Part shown: piece by piece, positions 1 to 10,739 of the stretch | Position numbering within the stretch: position 1 is the stretch's first letter | How the letters are laid out: each line of letters begins with the position of its first letter | Source of the DNA: Argyresthia goedartella | Lineage: Eukaryota > Arthropoda > Insecta > Lepidoptera > Argyresthiidae | Length of the DNA stretch: 64,000 bases | Direction of reading: 5' to 3' | NCBI GenBank assembly: GCA_949825045.1 | Contig: OX463818.1 | Span: 27,482,906-27,546,905, forward strand | Translations under genes and position numbers: made by a program | Notes under the pieces: model-generated | Told to the model about the DNA's origin: nothing | Databases searched by the model: none | Seen by the model: the letters and a program-made list of their open reading frames with translations, nothing else

Positions 1-320
1 ATTTGTTTTTTGACTCGGCCTGTGGCCTCGAACTCTTCTTAGTTGCCGTTAGTTTCATTGCACATGATTGGGCCTCCAGCCTCGGATCTCTTTTAGATTA
101 AGTTTTGATTAAAGTTTAGATGTGTTTGTTGTATTCGTCTTGCTTGGGTCGGCTTTTGGCATAGCATAGGTCTTAGGTTTAGTGCTCATTTTGTCGCATA
201 TCCCGCCTTTAGCTTCATGAGTAAGACCATGTCACGCACTTGGATCAAGAGATTTAATAACTTGAGGAGAGCAAAAGCGTGGTGGGGAAGAAGTGAAATG
301 TTTTGGATGAAATATAATAT
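1..320. other. Non-coding left edge, repeat-like
   Basis: No credible exon or long open frame is seen. The first 100 bases contain two short related stretches built on 'ctcggcctgtggcctcg' and 'gggcctccagcctcgg', which look like part of a dispersed repeat or of the tail of a transposon. The segment must lie in an intron of the Inscuteable-like gene that runs through from the left. Confidence 0.4.
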
Positions 321-673
321 ATATTTCAGAATCAGAATCAGAATGTTTATTTACCATAAATTACATGTAAAGAAGTAGTACAGATGGTGCAGTACAATAC
401 GCAAGGGTTTCAATGTAATTTTACCCAAGTGGGTGTAGTAAAATGCGCACTTAGTATCTAATTTGATTATTCAATCACTTAATTATTATTATTATTAAAT
501 GAAATAATTATTATTTACTTAATTAAATTCACAGTGGTCATGATCATTGATTATATAATACACAAGTTATAAAATTAAATTATTACAAATATAAAAAAAG
601 TAAACAGAAGTCAAAGTAAACAGAAGTCACAGGGTTATAATTTCATAAGATAAGCGTAGTAATAGCCATACAA

Positions 674-2254
674 TTATGAAATCTCATACGTAAAAAACTC
701 ATCTAAATCATAAGGAGACACAGTTATTAGGTAATCTTTGAGAGTAGCTATAAATCTATTCCCTTTCAGGACTTTAATATTTACAGGGAGGTTGTTATAG
801 ACCTTGATGGCAGTCATCTTTGTGGCACGCATATATGATACCGTCCTGCAGAGTGGTTTTTCTAAGTTGTGTTTGTTTTTCTCATTTTGTCTTTCACTTA
901 AACCTGGCACTCTTCCGGGGAATTTATGAGGATAGCGCTTTATTAATTTGCACAATTCAATAATATACAAAGCTGTGATAGTATGAAGTTTTAATTCTTT
1001 AAAAGACGCTCTACATGATTCCATACTGGAGCCTATATTATTTAAAATTCTAATGGCTCTCTTCTGTAAAACAAAAATCCGTTCGATATCCACGCTACCT
1101 CCCCATATGGCCAGTCCGTAAATCACCCTGGATTGGAAGAAGGCAAAGTAAGCTTGTAGTGCGGCTTTTTTTGTCGATATTTTGATCAGCGATCTTAGCG
1201 CATAGCAAAAGCTACTTAATTTGCCCACCAATAAGTCCACATGCCTCCTCCAGTTCAAGTTACAGTCCGTGAATATACCAAGAAATTTTGCGTATGGAAC
1301 TGACTCAATTTCTTTGTCGTTTGCTTTAATATCGAGATGCGGTACTTGTGTGTTATAGTTTCTAAAATGGATTAGTTTAGTTTTTCCAACATTTGTTCCA
1401 AGATTGAGGTCATCAAACCAATTAATAATGTTATCAATGGATTCATTTATTGTCTTTGTTAAGTCTGCATAATCGCTTCTATTAAATTTAAAGAATACCG
1501 ATACATCGTCCGCAAATAAAATAACCTTATTTTTACTGAGGGAGGGCAGATTGTTTACATATAATAAGAATAAGATTGGGCCCAGTATAGAGCCCTGAGG
1601 AACGCCAACATTAATTTTTAGGGTACTTGATTCAATATTGTTAAGGACCCCGTCTTCCTCAAGGGTCGGCAAAACCACAGTTTGGAACCGTTCTGTAAGG
1701 TACGATTGAAACCACTCATTAACCCTTCCTCTTATACCGTAACGGTATAATATATCCAATAAAACATCATGTTTTACATGGTCAAACGCTTTTGAGAGAT
1801 CCAGTAGCACCGTCATGACATTTTCGTTGTTATCAAGTGCTTCTGCTATGAAATCCGTCATCTCGAAAATTGCGTCTATGGTAGATATATCTTTTTGGAA
1901 TCCAAATTGCTCTTTAGCAAGAATTTTATTGGTGCATAAAAATACTCGCAACTGGTCAGCCATTACTTTTTCGAAGATTTTTGAAAATACTGGAAGTAAG
2001 GAAATGGGTCTGTACTTGTCAACACTCAGTCCATCGCCACTCTTTAGTATTGGCTTTATCAAAGCAATCTTTAGCCTTTCAGGAAAAATCCCCTCCCCTA
2101 GAGATTTATTTATAACAAAGTGTAGAGGCTTCTGGATAGCTTCTGCTATATACTTAATGACGATAGCTGACATGCCATCATATCCGCATGACTTTTTGTT
2201 TTTTAGATTTCTTATCTTTTTGGTTATCTCTTCATTATTTACTGGTGTATTCAA
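674..2254 (-). pseudogene. LINE ORF2 reverse transcriptase remnant (no endonuclease)
   Basis: The 526-residue frame is a non-LTR reverse transcriptase read on the minus strand. The early RT block is present (KSCGYDGMS, then KYRPISLLPVFSKIFEK), then QFGFQK, DLSKAFDHV, the block GVPQGSILGPILFLLY, and the catalytic FADD at about residues 247-250. A thumb and C-terminal region follow, with QKRAIRILN. The frame is open to its stop near 674, so the RT itself looks little damaged. What is missing is the upstream endonuclease: the frame begins right at the RT domain, because an internal deletion joins it to ORF1 at about 2250. It cannot be a complete ORF2. Downstream on the minus strand are a short AT-rich 3' UTR and the hexamer tail. 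Confidence 0.85.
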
Positions 2255-2862
2255 GAACGTGATCTAGAGTGGCATTAGGTTTAATAATAGACTCTACATT
2301 GTAGCCGCATCCTAGTAGATTTCGCAGGATTTTGTTGATGCCTCTACCACTTTCATCAGACAATATTAAGGCCCTCCGTAGGGTGGGAACCTCACGTTTA
2401 GGCGCAGTAGTCTTAGACGTCCTGGGGTCTCCTTGTCTCTCGAGTGAAGGAACACAAGATGTTAAACGTTGAGTATTACATTCTGATGGATTCGTCGACA
2501 AAGCAGGTTGGGTGTTAGATGCTGTCTTTACTTGGAAGCTGCTTGACTCCCCTTGGCTCTCAGATGTAGAGTTTCTTGTATCTCCCAGGTTTTCGAATGT
2601 GAGAGTATCCGTGCTCAGATTATGGACAGCAATATTAGTATCTCCATGGCTTCCAAGTATAGGGTTCTTGCACACAGTTTGAAGTTGAAGTTCACTGTGA
2701 TGCAATGAAGACACGTCATGATTCCGTGGCCTGTATATTTGTGTTCCATTATGTAATGAGCTGGGCGTGGATACGCACTCTTTGAAGGAACTATTCAGAT
2801 CCCTCTGGACGACATTATTTGTGAATTCTCTAGGTGAAGTTCTGGGGTAGCCAATACGCATA
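2255..2862 (-). pseudogene. LINE ORF1 fragment with start of an SGNH-esterase-like domain
   Basis: A Ser/Thr-rich, low-conservation stretch leads into a segment with the motif LSDESGRGI and the following SIIKPNATLDHVLE. This resembles the first block (GDS-type) of the SGNH esterase found in ORF1 proteins of several CR1-clade LINEs. The domain is cut off after about 40 residues where the element jumps to the RT. The open frame continues rightwards past 2862 into the antisense of a host exon, but that part is not transposon sequence. The assignment is tentative because only one motif block remains. Confidence 0.5.
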
Positions 2863-2897
2863 TATACATATATATTTATATTACTTATCACTCCCAG

Positions 2898-3088
2898 GAG
2901 CAGACGGCGTCGCTCCTGGCCTCGCTGTCCCGGCTGGCGCGCTGCGTCCTGCTGCTGACGCGCGCGGCGGGCGCAGCGCCGGCGCTGGTGTGCTTCAGTC
3001 GGGTCGCGCCCGCCGCCGCGCTCAGACGCGACGCGGAGCTGCGCGCGCAGGCGAGGTTGCATGCGCACGCCGCTGAGGCCATCTCGAG
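2898..3088 (+). CDS. insc: insc penultimate exon
   Basis: The exon is 191 nt, entered in phase 0 and leaving two bases (AG) that join with A3468 to make an Arg codon. It is very GC-rich, with GCG/GCC runs coding Ala, Arg and Leu. The acceptor ends at 2897 after a short pyrimidine tract, and the donor gtgagt starts at 3089. Confidence 0.65.
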
Positions 3089-3738
3089 GTGAGTTTCATA
3101 ACAGGGGTGCGTCCTCACTCTGTTATCTACATTATTTCCTCTTCGGAACTTTTGTCTGGGGGTTCCTCCACGTGACCCCCTTCCACCTCAACCCGCAAGC
3201 ATATTCGCCAGTTTCCTCCAGATGGCATTGCGTACGGTGTTACAAGCATCACGTCTTCTCATACGGGGTCCAGAGGCCTGGCTCTGAGGGTTTCCGCACG
3301 ATGTAAAATGTTACCAATGGGATGTGAAAAATGTCTCACCCCGTTATGTAAAAACCGATCGAATATAACAAGCGATTAATCGAAGATTAATTCAAAATAG
3401 CCTAATTTTTGTAAAACGGGTGTTAGTATCACAAAATTAAATCATAAAATTCTGCCTATTTCCACAGAATCTGCGTCGTACCCGACACAGCCCAGCAAAT
3501 AGTTCAGCTCGAAGGAGTTTCGCATCTCATCCGCCTGGTTCGAATGCAAAGGAAGCGAGCCCACGTCGAACCCAATCCAGACCACACCCTCATCCACTGC
3601 CTCAAAGCCCTCCGCACGATTTACAAACACCATCCGAATGCTTTCGTCGACTATGAAAAAGATGTCGACGAGATGATACGGCCGCATCTGATGGAGTCGC
3701 TAATGCTGTTCTCGGCGAAGCAGGAGAGTTATGTTTAA
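2898..3738 (+). CDS. insc: Inscuteable homologue, C-terminal exons (partial gene)
   Basis: Two exons join in phase: 2898-3088 (acceptor ctcccag, donor gtgagt) and 3468-3738 (acceptor tccacag, stop TAA 3736-3738). They give the last 153 residues of a helical protein. Exon one reads EQTASLLASLSRLARCVLLL and on through an Ala/Arg-rich helix. Exon two contains AQQIVQLEGVSHLIRLVR and ends in QESYV. This pattern, together with the ARM-repeat style and a class I PDZ ligand at the C-terminus, matches my recollection of the ARM-like C-terminal domain of Inscuteable, the adaptor that links Par3/Bazooka to Pins/LGN during spindle orientation in dividing neuroblasts. The first exon is far more GC-rich than its surroundings, and its 5' intron contains an antisense LINE. 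The rest of the gene lies left of the window. Another ARM-repeat protein is the main alternative. Confidence 0.65.
3468..3738 (+). CDS. insc: insc last exon with C-terminal PDZ ligand
   Basis: The exon is 271 nt including the stop. It encodes one further ARM-like helix pair (QIVQLEGVSHLIRLVR), a linker with CLKALRTIYKHHP, and a tail ending ESYV. The S-x-V ending fits a class I PDZ ligand, as expected for Inscuteable binding to Par3/Bazooka. Confidence 0.65.
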
Positions 3739-5036
3739 CTTTGTCGGATTAACGTAATCCTTGTTTTATTTGTTGAGTTGGTAACTACGGCATTTAGGCC
3801 CACTACTTCGAACGCTACTTTCTATGGAGTTATCAAAGTTATTCAGAGAATACTGTTGACTCGCCCTTGAAGTAATGGCACAAGTTGCGTTAGCGCTAAT
3901 ATCGATTTCAAGTCAACGCAGAAATTCCATAGAAAATTCATGTATTTATGAAATGTCAAAATGTATCCGACATCAGTGATAACTCGCTTTCTGTCTATTG
4001 ACCCTTAGTGCCCATTGAGTAGGCATAGTATCGTAAATGACGACGAAAATCGTTTATTGATAGATCTGTAAATTACTCGATTTAGATTGTATTTTACTCG
4101 ATTAGATTCTAAAACTCATTGTTTGTATACAATTTGGTGACTACCATAAAATTTGGTTACAGATAAATTAACTCTAAATTAATTAGCCACATGGCAATAT
4201 TACACACTTACTTTCATAATAAAAGTGAGATTTGTGTATAAAGACTGGGTATAAAATAATAGTAGTTTATGGGACTTAAAACTTAAACTTAAATTAAAAC
4301 TTGGGTTTTAATGCCTAATTATGTACGGTTACATACACTAGTTTATCTATACACGTATCATAAGCTCTCTTTGATGTGTTCAGGAACCGCATGTTCGACC
4401 GGCATTGTGGCATTGATCATTGCCCTTGTTTAGCTTGTTCAGTAGTACCAACTTCCCAGACAAACTAGGGGCGGCACGCAGGCTGGCGTCGTCGTTCGAA
4501 ATTTGAATGTCATAATATGTCGAAATATTGATACATTATGGTCATAAGAAATTAGTTTTACCAAGTAGTATATCATTATGCTGGTCGTACCGTGCGGTTT
4601 TTGGACGCAGTAAGGAGGGTTTATGATACGTGTGTAGATAAAATAAATAATTTATACTTACATATCGCATGTAAATAAGCTTTATTTATAGCTTTTGATC
4701 GTTTTAATTATTACTTTTTTAACCTGGTGGTAAACCTGAGGCCATATAAAACTTTTTGCTAGTCCTCTTTCGCTATACTTTTAATTTAAAAATATTGGAC
4801 GTTCCCTGAGATAATTGTAATGCAACATATATCATCACTACTTAATTTTGTACTTAGATACATTTATTTTACTCTTTCTAATTTTAAGTGGAAATTATAC
4901 TCTTTTTTATAGACGTTATGTAAACGCTAGTAGTGTTATATGTTTACAAAAATAAAGTATACGACTCAATGTACATTGTTTCACTGATGAGACCAGGGGC
5001 TTACCCCGTCTCTGTCTCACATAATTTCATAATTCT
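3739..5036 (+). other. insc: Probable insc 3' UTR and downstream repeats
   Basis: This is AT-rich non-coding sequence. AATAAA hexamers occur at 4218-4223 and at 4951-4956. The first is the better candidate for the insc poly(A) signal because a dispersed repeat copy lies between the two. No other gene is seen. Confidence 0.4.
4343..4642 (+). repeat. Dispersed inverted-repeat family, copy 1
   Basis: This is a 300-bp copy bounded by TTATCTATACACGTATCATAA and the reverse complement of TTATCTACACACGTATCATAA. The inverted similarity continues about 35 bp further in, through a 'ctcttt...accgcac' segment. The interior contains 'gttcgaaatttgaatgtcat'. Homology to the other copies extends about 50-100 bp left of the first repeat (through 'taatgcctaattatgtac'), so the true element is larger than the bounded part. 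There is no coding capacity. Confidence 0.75.
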
Positions 5037-5041
5037 TTATT

Positions 5042-5236
5042 GCACACACACATATTAAATTTAAAAGATCACATTAGGAGAAATCATATGAACAAGGCGA
5101 GCTTATCTCTAAAAAGAGATTTCTTCCAGCAAACCAAGGCATGAAAGGGTAGCCAGTGTACAGTATCTAATACATACAATACATACATATACCTGCAAAT
5201 ATAGTTTATATATTATAATGATATACATACTATATA
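5042..5236. repeat. Older repeat interrupted by the mariner-superfamily element
   Basis: The stretch around 5100-5150 ('aaaagagatttcttccag') resembles a commonly dispersed moth repeat. Its possible continuation lies on the other side of the transposon at about 8003-8135 ('agtgcgttccacagtcgaac'). I infer that the mariner-superfamily element inserted into this older repeat. I cannot name the family. Confidence 0.35.
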
Positions 5237-5729
5237 CAGGGTGTTCGGCAGAACGTTTTTCACAGAAAAATGGGGGGTAGGTGGGGTCATTTGCTATCTC
5301 CTCAGCCCAAAAGATTTGGCCTAGGCCCAAATATTTTTTTTATATGATTATTTTTAATTTTTTTAGAATTTTGTCACTTTCATAACTTTAAACTCCTAAG
5401 AACTTTTTTTTTATGAGTAGACCTTATGTTGTTTCTTTTTATTATAATCTCAATAATTGGTAGGTCCTGTTAAAATTAATATTTGTTGCAGGTTATTGCT
5501 AGAAAGAAAGTAAAAAAAAAACAAACATGAAAAAAGAGTTTTTCTTTTTTTTTAAGCTTGACTTCGTGTTGAATTTAAAAAAAAACTAAAAGTGATGGAA
5601 GACTTCTGATTTTTTTAAAACATCTCTAAAGTGTGAGCTTTCTAGCAGTATGACGTTTGTTTTGATATCTGTGTCCTAACCAGAGTTATTCATTGTTATG
5701 TACCTAGACGCACCATTTCAACGAAATTC
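5237..5729. repeat. Left terminal inverted repeat
   Basis: This is the 493-bp left arm of the mariner-superfamily element. It contains several A/T homopolymer runs, and the inner boundary is at 'caacgaaattc'. Confidence 0.85.
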
Positions 5730-6122
5730 TATTTATATGCAATAGACAAAATAATGAAACGGCTATTACTAAAATGTTACACAAAGCAAAAAATAATTAT
5801 TTTCATTCTTGCATAGTCACAAGGGCTTCACTCTCTAAAGGAAGCGCCCGACGCGGCGTTGACGCCGGCGGCGCGTAGCTTCACAAAGGAGGTAACAATG
5901 ATAATGTTTCACTCTAGCTCACTCATGTCATATCTTCTCTCTCTTTCGGAGCATCGCTGGCGGCTACTCAACTTTTCAGCCAATTTTAGTCGAGACTTAG
6001 CTGCCTCTACGATCTGACGTTCTCTCTGCGCTTGCGCTTGTTTTTGTTGAATTCGTTTTGTTAGTGTTATCAATCATTAAGTGAAGTTTTTGTTATTCTT
6101 GATAAGTTCGTTTGCTAGTGCA

Positions 6123-7385
6123 ATGGCTCAATTTACCAACGAGGAATATGCAGACATGTTATTAGCGTATGGCAGCGCTAACAGCAATTCACACGAAGCC
6201 CGTAGAATTTATCAGGAACGTTATCCCAACCGACGAGTACCCAGTTATCCGACGTTTGCGAATACCTACAGGCGTTTACGGGAAACCGGCCACTTACAGT
6301 TTCAAGAGCCGAGGGTCAACGTCAGAGCACACAATGTTGCCATTGATGAGCAAATTCTTGCCGAGTTTGATGCGGACCCTACCAAAAGTGTTAGACAGGT
6401 AGCTGCAATGCTTGGCCTAGGAATATGGAAAGTGTGGTCTGTTCTCCGGCACGATGAAAGGCATCCTTTCCACTACACACCAGTCCAGGGTATGTACCTA
6501 GATACACTTGACTTTATGATTTTGTTTCCTGATTGATTAATCAATAATCAGTCTCGTATGTAATTTCATCATTTCAATCTGTTCAAATACGAAAGTTAAT
6601 GTGTGTTAGACTGCATTCGAGTAACAATAAGGTAGTCACTAGTAGTGAATTCAATTCTTGTTTTGTTTGTTCCAGGTCTTGAAGATACTGATTTTGGGAG
6701 ACGTATCAACTTTTGCCGTTTTTTGCTGCATACCGATGTGGACGATGTAAACTTTTTAAGGAGAATTCTTTGGACCGACGAATCCAAATTTGACAGGGAA
6801 GGAATAGTTAACTATCACAACTTACATCACTGGGAAAAAAAAGGAGCAAACCCCCGCGTAAAGAGACAAAGGAAGTTTCAAAGAAGATTCATTGTAAATG
6901 TTTGGGCAGGAGTGATCGGCAATAGGTTAATAGGGCCATTTTATTTGCCAGACATCCTCGATGGGCCTAACTATTTACAATTTTTAACGAATGATTTACC
7001 CGAATTATTAGAAGAAGTTTTCCAAGAAGATGCTGCCATTGTCTTTCAGCATGACGGCTGTCCAGCCCATTGGAGCTTAGATGCAAGGGATTGGCTTAAT
7101 AATGCTTTCCCTAACGCATGGATTGGTCGGCATCCAGCTCCAATTCCCTGGCCCCCTCGATCGCCAGACATCACGCCTCTCGACTTTTACGTCTGGGGAA
7201 GAGCCAAGGATTTGGTTTACACCACTGAAGTTCTCAGTCAGGAAGATTTAATAAATCGTATTGATGCTGCGTTCGAGACGATGAAACAGGAAATGCTTCT
7301 GCGAACAACAACAGTTGAAATTAGAAACAGATGCAGAGCTTGTATAGCGAATAACGGACGTCAATTTGAACAAGATTTGCACTAA
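6123..7385 (+). CDS. Mariner-superfamily transposase (DUF4817-type N-terminus, DDE domain)
   Basis: Two exons, 6123-6489 and 6676-7385, splice in phase (G|GT at the junction) to a 358-residue protein, the usual length for this superfamily. The N-terminus (FTNEEYADMLLAYGSAN, then a second helix-turn-helix around RQVAAMLGLG) is the DNA-binding part. The catalytic part shows WTDESKF (D157), FQHDGCPAHW (D249) and PPRSPDITPLD (D287). There are 37 residues between the last two, so it is DD37D by my count. The intron 6490-6675 has gtatgt...ttccag ends. The start at 6123 (MAQF) is preferred over an in-frame ATG at 6081 because family members begin close to this motif; the longer form would add a hydrophobic leader. 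There is no frameshift or stop, so it could be active. The enzyme would cut and paste the element at TA sites. Confidence 0.85.
6490..6675 (+). other. Intron in the transposase gene
   Basis: This is a 186-bp spliceosomal intron with donor gtatgt and acceptor tttgtttgttccag. It is AT-rich and joins the frames of the two transposase exons exactly. Confidence 0.75.
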
Positions 7386-7508
7386 ACGTTAAAAATGTTG
7401 TTTTTTTCTTATGTTTTAAAATAAAGATTACGAAATTTAATTAATCGTTTCATTATTTTCACGTTTGCATTGATCCATTTCGTAAAATCTTAACTTCCCA
7501 CATAAGTG

Positions 7509-8000
7509 GAATTTCGTTGAAATGGTGCGTCTAGGTACATAACAATGAATAACTCTGGTTAGGACACAGATATCAAAACAAACGTCATACTGCTAGAAAG
7601 CTCACACTTTAGAGATGTTTTAAAAAAATCAGAAGTCTTCCATCACTTTTCGTTTTTTTTTAAATTCAACACGAAGTCAAGCTTAAAAAAAAAGAAAAAC
7701 TATTTTTTCATGTTTGTTTTTTTTTACTTTCTTTCTAGCAATAACCTGCAACAAATATTAATTTTAACAGGACCTACCAATTATTGGGATTATAATAAAA
7801 AGAAACAAAATAAGGTCTACTCATAAAAAAAAAGTTCTTAGGAGTTTAAAGTTATGAAAGTGACAAAATTCTAAAAAAATTAAAAATAATCATATAAAAA
7901 AAATATTTGGGCCTAGGCCAAATCTTTTGGGCTGAGGAGATAGCAAATGACCCCACCTACCCCCCATTTTTCTGTGAAAAACGTTCTGCCGAACACCCTG
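7509..8000. repeat. Right terminal inverted repeat
   Basis: This is the 492-bp right arm, the reverse complement of 5237-5729 with only a few differences visible by eye. The outer end reads gccgaacaccctg followed by TA. Confidence 0.85.
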
Positions 8001-8563
8001 TATAACTCTCACGAAAGAGAAAGGAAGTGCTCTTTTACCCGGTTTTTGAAGGAGACAAGAGTGGGACAGTCTCTTATAGTGCAAGGTAGTGCGTTCCACA
8101 GTCGAACCGCCTGCAGCCTGAATGAGTGCTCATAATGTAGAAATGAAAGGGGAATGTTTAACCGTAGCTCAGAATAAAATTATGCAAACGAATTATCTTC
8201 ACTGATTTACCTACCGTATCCCAAAAAACTGTACAAATAAACCATTTGATTAACAAAACAAGCACCATCAACAAAATCATAAATCCCATCAAAACAAGCT
8301 AACCTTTCTTACAAATATCTGGCTTTTGGAACACAAATTCCGTTTACAATACAAAAAATTCTTAGTCTAACTAAAATAGGTACTGACTTGCACTCAAAAT
8401 TCTCCATCAATATATCGGAATTTTTAAAAATCGTGTCTTGCTGCACCACACTAATTAATATTTGCTGTACAACATTATAATTAACAATTATATCATTCTT
8501 GAACCTAAAAAGATTACTAACCCTAAAAATAAATTTAGCTATAGTTAGCTAAATTTCTTTTTT

Positions 8564-8928
8564 AGGGTTTCGTACCCAAAGGGTAAAACAGGACCATATT
8601 ACTAAGACTCTGCTGTCCGTCCGTCTGTCACCAGGCTGTATCTCATGAACCGTGATAGTTAGACTGTTGAAATTTTCAGAGATGATATATTTGTGTTGTC
8701 GCTATATCAACAAATACTAAAAACAGAATAAAATAATTAATTTATCTGTAACCCACATACATGCACCTGGTTACGTACATGGAGTGTGAAAGTAGCCGCA
8801 CCAATAACTTTGTAAAGAAAATTTTTTCTATGTAAAATCCAAACTATTCACTCCACACCATCCCTGCCATTGTACGGTGGGTCGGAACCCTTCGTGCGCG
8901 AGTTCGACTCGCACTTGACGGGTTTTTC
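8564..8928 (+). repeat. SINE-like lepidopteran repeat, copy 1
   Basis: It begins 'agggtttcgtacccaaaggg', passes 'ctgctgtccgtccgtctgtc' and ends 'gactcgcacttgacgggttt'. A second, similarly built copy lies at 46623-47031, and short reversed pieces occur at 45691-45740 and 63631-63670. The end contains 'gagttcgactcgc', which resembles a Pol III box B, but no matching box A or tRNA fold was found, so a tRNA origin is unproven. Confidence 0.75.
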
Positions 8929-9056
8929 TTAACTGTTTTAATAAAACATTTATATAAAACATCCATAAAGCGAAAACGCGGACGCTCTGCTTCAGCAAGA
9001 CCTGCCTTAATCATACAATAAAAGTTTGAGATTTAGATAGATTTCATTGGGAAATG

Positions 9057-9240
9057 TTAAACCGCACATCAGAAATACTAATTTGCACAGCAAATATCAG
9101 GGCAAAGTGGTGCGGTAGATTTGGTGAAGGGTAAAGGGGGTGAGCGAAGCTAAGCCCCCTTTATCCTTCGTGTGAGGTTGAACATTTTTGCTGAGCAAAT
9201 AGGACATATTTGATGTGCGATTAAATACTACCTGATTTAA
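9057..9240. repeat. Short dispersed repeat (pair with 52867-52960)
   Basis: The core 'atcagggcaaagtggtgcgg' followed by 'ttcgtgtgaggttg' is repeated in diverged form at 52867-52960 inside a mesh intron. The middle (agggtaaaggggg...ccccctttatcct) is an imperfect hairpin. Confidence 0.45.
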
Positions 9241-9889
9241 TTTGTTTTTTTATATTGCAATTCCAAAAAATATTTTTTTCAAAATCTGATTGATCGTTCT
9301 TTGTTGTTAGTACGTTTACATTTAGGTGATTTTTTGATCGATTGATTACATAATAACGTTTGATTAAATGTTATTTTCATTATTAAAACTTATGGGCCCC
9401 AAAGAATAATAAAATAGCCTTGGTGCTTGGTTCAAGTAAAGTTAGGTTTACATTTAGATATTTCAGATATTAACTAAGTATAACGGTTTCACATAAATAG
9501 TTAAAATGTTTGGCAAAAATTATTTTGTTTTGTGGGTAAATTCTGAGGTGCAGTCAGTATTTTGTTGCGGTTTTGGGATATTTGATCAAAAAGTCGGGGA
9601 TTATTCGTTAAAATACTGCTGAAATAAAATGCGTCATGCAATGAAAAACTTATTTTGTGTAAAATTATAAAATTTATCGTCCCCTGAATCAGTATCACAC
9701 ACTCAAAATAGATAAATATTTCAAAGTATTTACTTACATAAAGATTGCATAGACTGATTCACGAATAATAACGGTCTACAAATCACCATCAGCTCTTCAG
9801 ACCTATATAAGTATATTGCCTTTATGGTAGAAAACAGAGTTTATACCCCAAACAGTAAACAGACATAATATATTTTTTTATATTCAATA

Positions 9890-10095
9890 AAAATATTGAA
9901 TCTGAATCTGAATCATTGCTGGAGAATTAAATCGGTTTGCAACCGAATTGACAGTCACAATGTTCAAAGTTCAAATTTCTTTATTGCTGTAGATATTAAC
10001 ATATACTTAGTAAACGTTATTTTTTGCCTCTTCTCTACATTGAACCACTGTGCGAATCGAAGGGCGAAGCAACACCCACAAATTGATTTTCGGAA
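9890..10095 (+). repeat. LINE-tail-like and dispersed repeat fragments
   Basis: At 9890 there is a (TGAATC)-type short tail, like that of the CR1-like element at 321. It is followed by a segment (9960-10055, with 'tttgcctcttctctacattg') that recurs at 54045-54130. I read these as truncated LINE 3' ends or a short interspersed repeat. Confidence 0.45.
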
Positions 10096-10250
10096 CTCTT
10101 TAAAATAATTGGTTGTGTTTAACTAATACAAATATTAAAATATTAGTAGTTTATGTGACTGCTGCATAATGGAGGGTATTAAAACTCGAGAGTGGGTTTA
10201 TATCACTCGAAAGTTTTAATGCCTAATTATGTACAGTTACATACACTAGT

Positions 10251-10602
10251 TTATCTACACACATATCATAAGCTCTCTTTGATGTGTTCAGGAACCGCAT
10301 GTTTGACCGGCATTGTGGTTCTGCAATTGTTTAGCTTGTTCTTTAGTACCAACTTCACGCAGACGGGCGTCGGCGTTCGAAATTTGAATGTCAGTACCAA
10401 CTTCACAGACAAACTAGGGACGGCACGCGGGTGGGCGTCGGCGTTCGAAATTTGAATGTAGTAGAAAAACTACACATAATGACCATAATGTGTAGTTTTC
10501 CAGATACGAAACGAGTTTTTACGAAGTAGTTTAACATAATGCTGATCGTAACGTGCGGTTTTTGAACGCAGTAAAGAGGGTTTATGATACGTGTGTAGAT
10601 AA
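10251..10602 (+). repeat. Dispersed inverted-repeat family, copy 2
   Basis: This copy is 352 bp between the subterminal inverted repeats. Left homology extends back to about 10145 ('gtgactgctgcataatggag'). It contains a small internal duplication of 'accaacttcac...ggcgttcgaaatttgaatgt' (10351-10398 and 10399-10458). Confidence 0.75.
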
Positions 10603-10739
10603 AATTCTTTATAATTAATAAGCAGGAATAAATAATTACAAAATTATTAACAGCAAGGTCTGTATCCTTTTGCCTTAGCTTATTAATAGTTATTTAGCTA
10701 GAAATTATATACCGTAAGTCATAGAGTGTAAGTTAACTG

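Larger units (their letters stand above)
321..2870 (-). mobile_element. Internally deleted CR1-group LINE inserted antisense in an Inscuteable intron
   Basis: This is a non-LTR retrotransposon on the minus strand. Its 3' end at about 321-336 carries a short hexamer tail (ATTCTG repeats when read on the minus strand), which is typical of CR1-like elements with microsatellite tails. Reading leftwards from about 2862 there is an ORF1-like segment ending in an SGNH-esterase-like start. It is followed abruptly at about 2250 by the reverse transcriptase segment. The rest of the esterase and the whole apurinic endonuclease domain are missing, so the copy carries a large internal deletion. The 5' boundary lies somewhere between 2830 and 2885, within tens of bases of a host splice acceptor at 2897. 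Assignment to the CR1/L2/Daphne group is by general resemblance of the RT and the tail type. Confidence 0.75.
5237..8000 (+). mobile_element. Complete Tc1/mariner-superfamily transposon with 492-bp TIRs
   Basis: The element starts with CAGGGTGTTCGGCAGAACG and ends with the exact reverse complement. It is flanked on both sides by the dinucleotide TA (5235-5236 and 8001-8002), the target duplication of the Tc1/mariner superfamily. The terminal inverted repeats are unusually long: 5237-5729 and 7509-8000 match almost base for base. The interior holds one spliced transposase gene on the plus strand. Near-identical long arms and an open transposase suggest a recent arrival. It sits downstream of insc within an older repeat. 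Confidence 0.9.

Noticed and set aside
2235..3068. Minus-strand 277-codon frame as one protein
   Set aside because: It is a chimera: the right third is the antisense of a GC-rich host exon of insc, and only the left part is LINE ORF1.
2888..3118. Minus-strand Ala/Cys-rich frame over the insc exon
   Set aside because: It is the antisense shadow of a GC-rich exon. The plus-strand exon has correct splice sites and joins in phase to a conserved last exon.
6081..6122. Upstream ATG giving the transposase a hydrophobic leader
   Set aside because: A secreted transposase makes no sense. The second ATG at 6123 starts at the conserved MAQF position.
5042..8135. Naming the older repeat around the mariner-superfamily element
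   Set aside because: The flanks look familiar, but I cannot show that they are the two halves of one named family.
8880..8930. tRNA gene from the box-B-like 'gagttcgactcgc'
   Set aside because: No box A, acceptor stem or anticodon arm can be folded. It belongs to a dispersed repeat.
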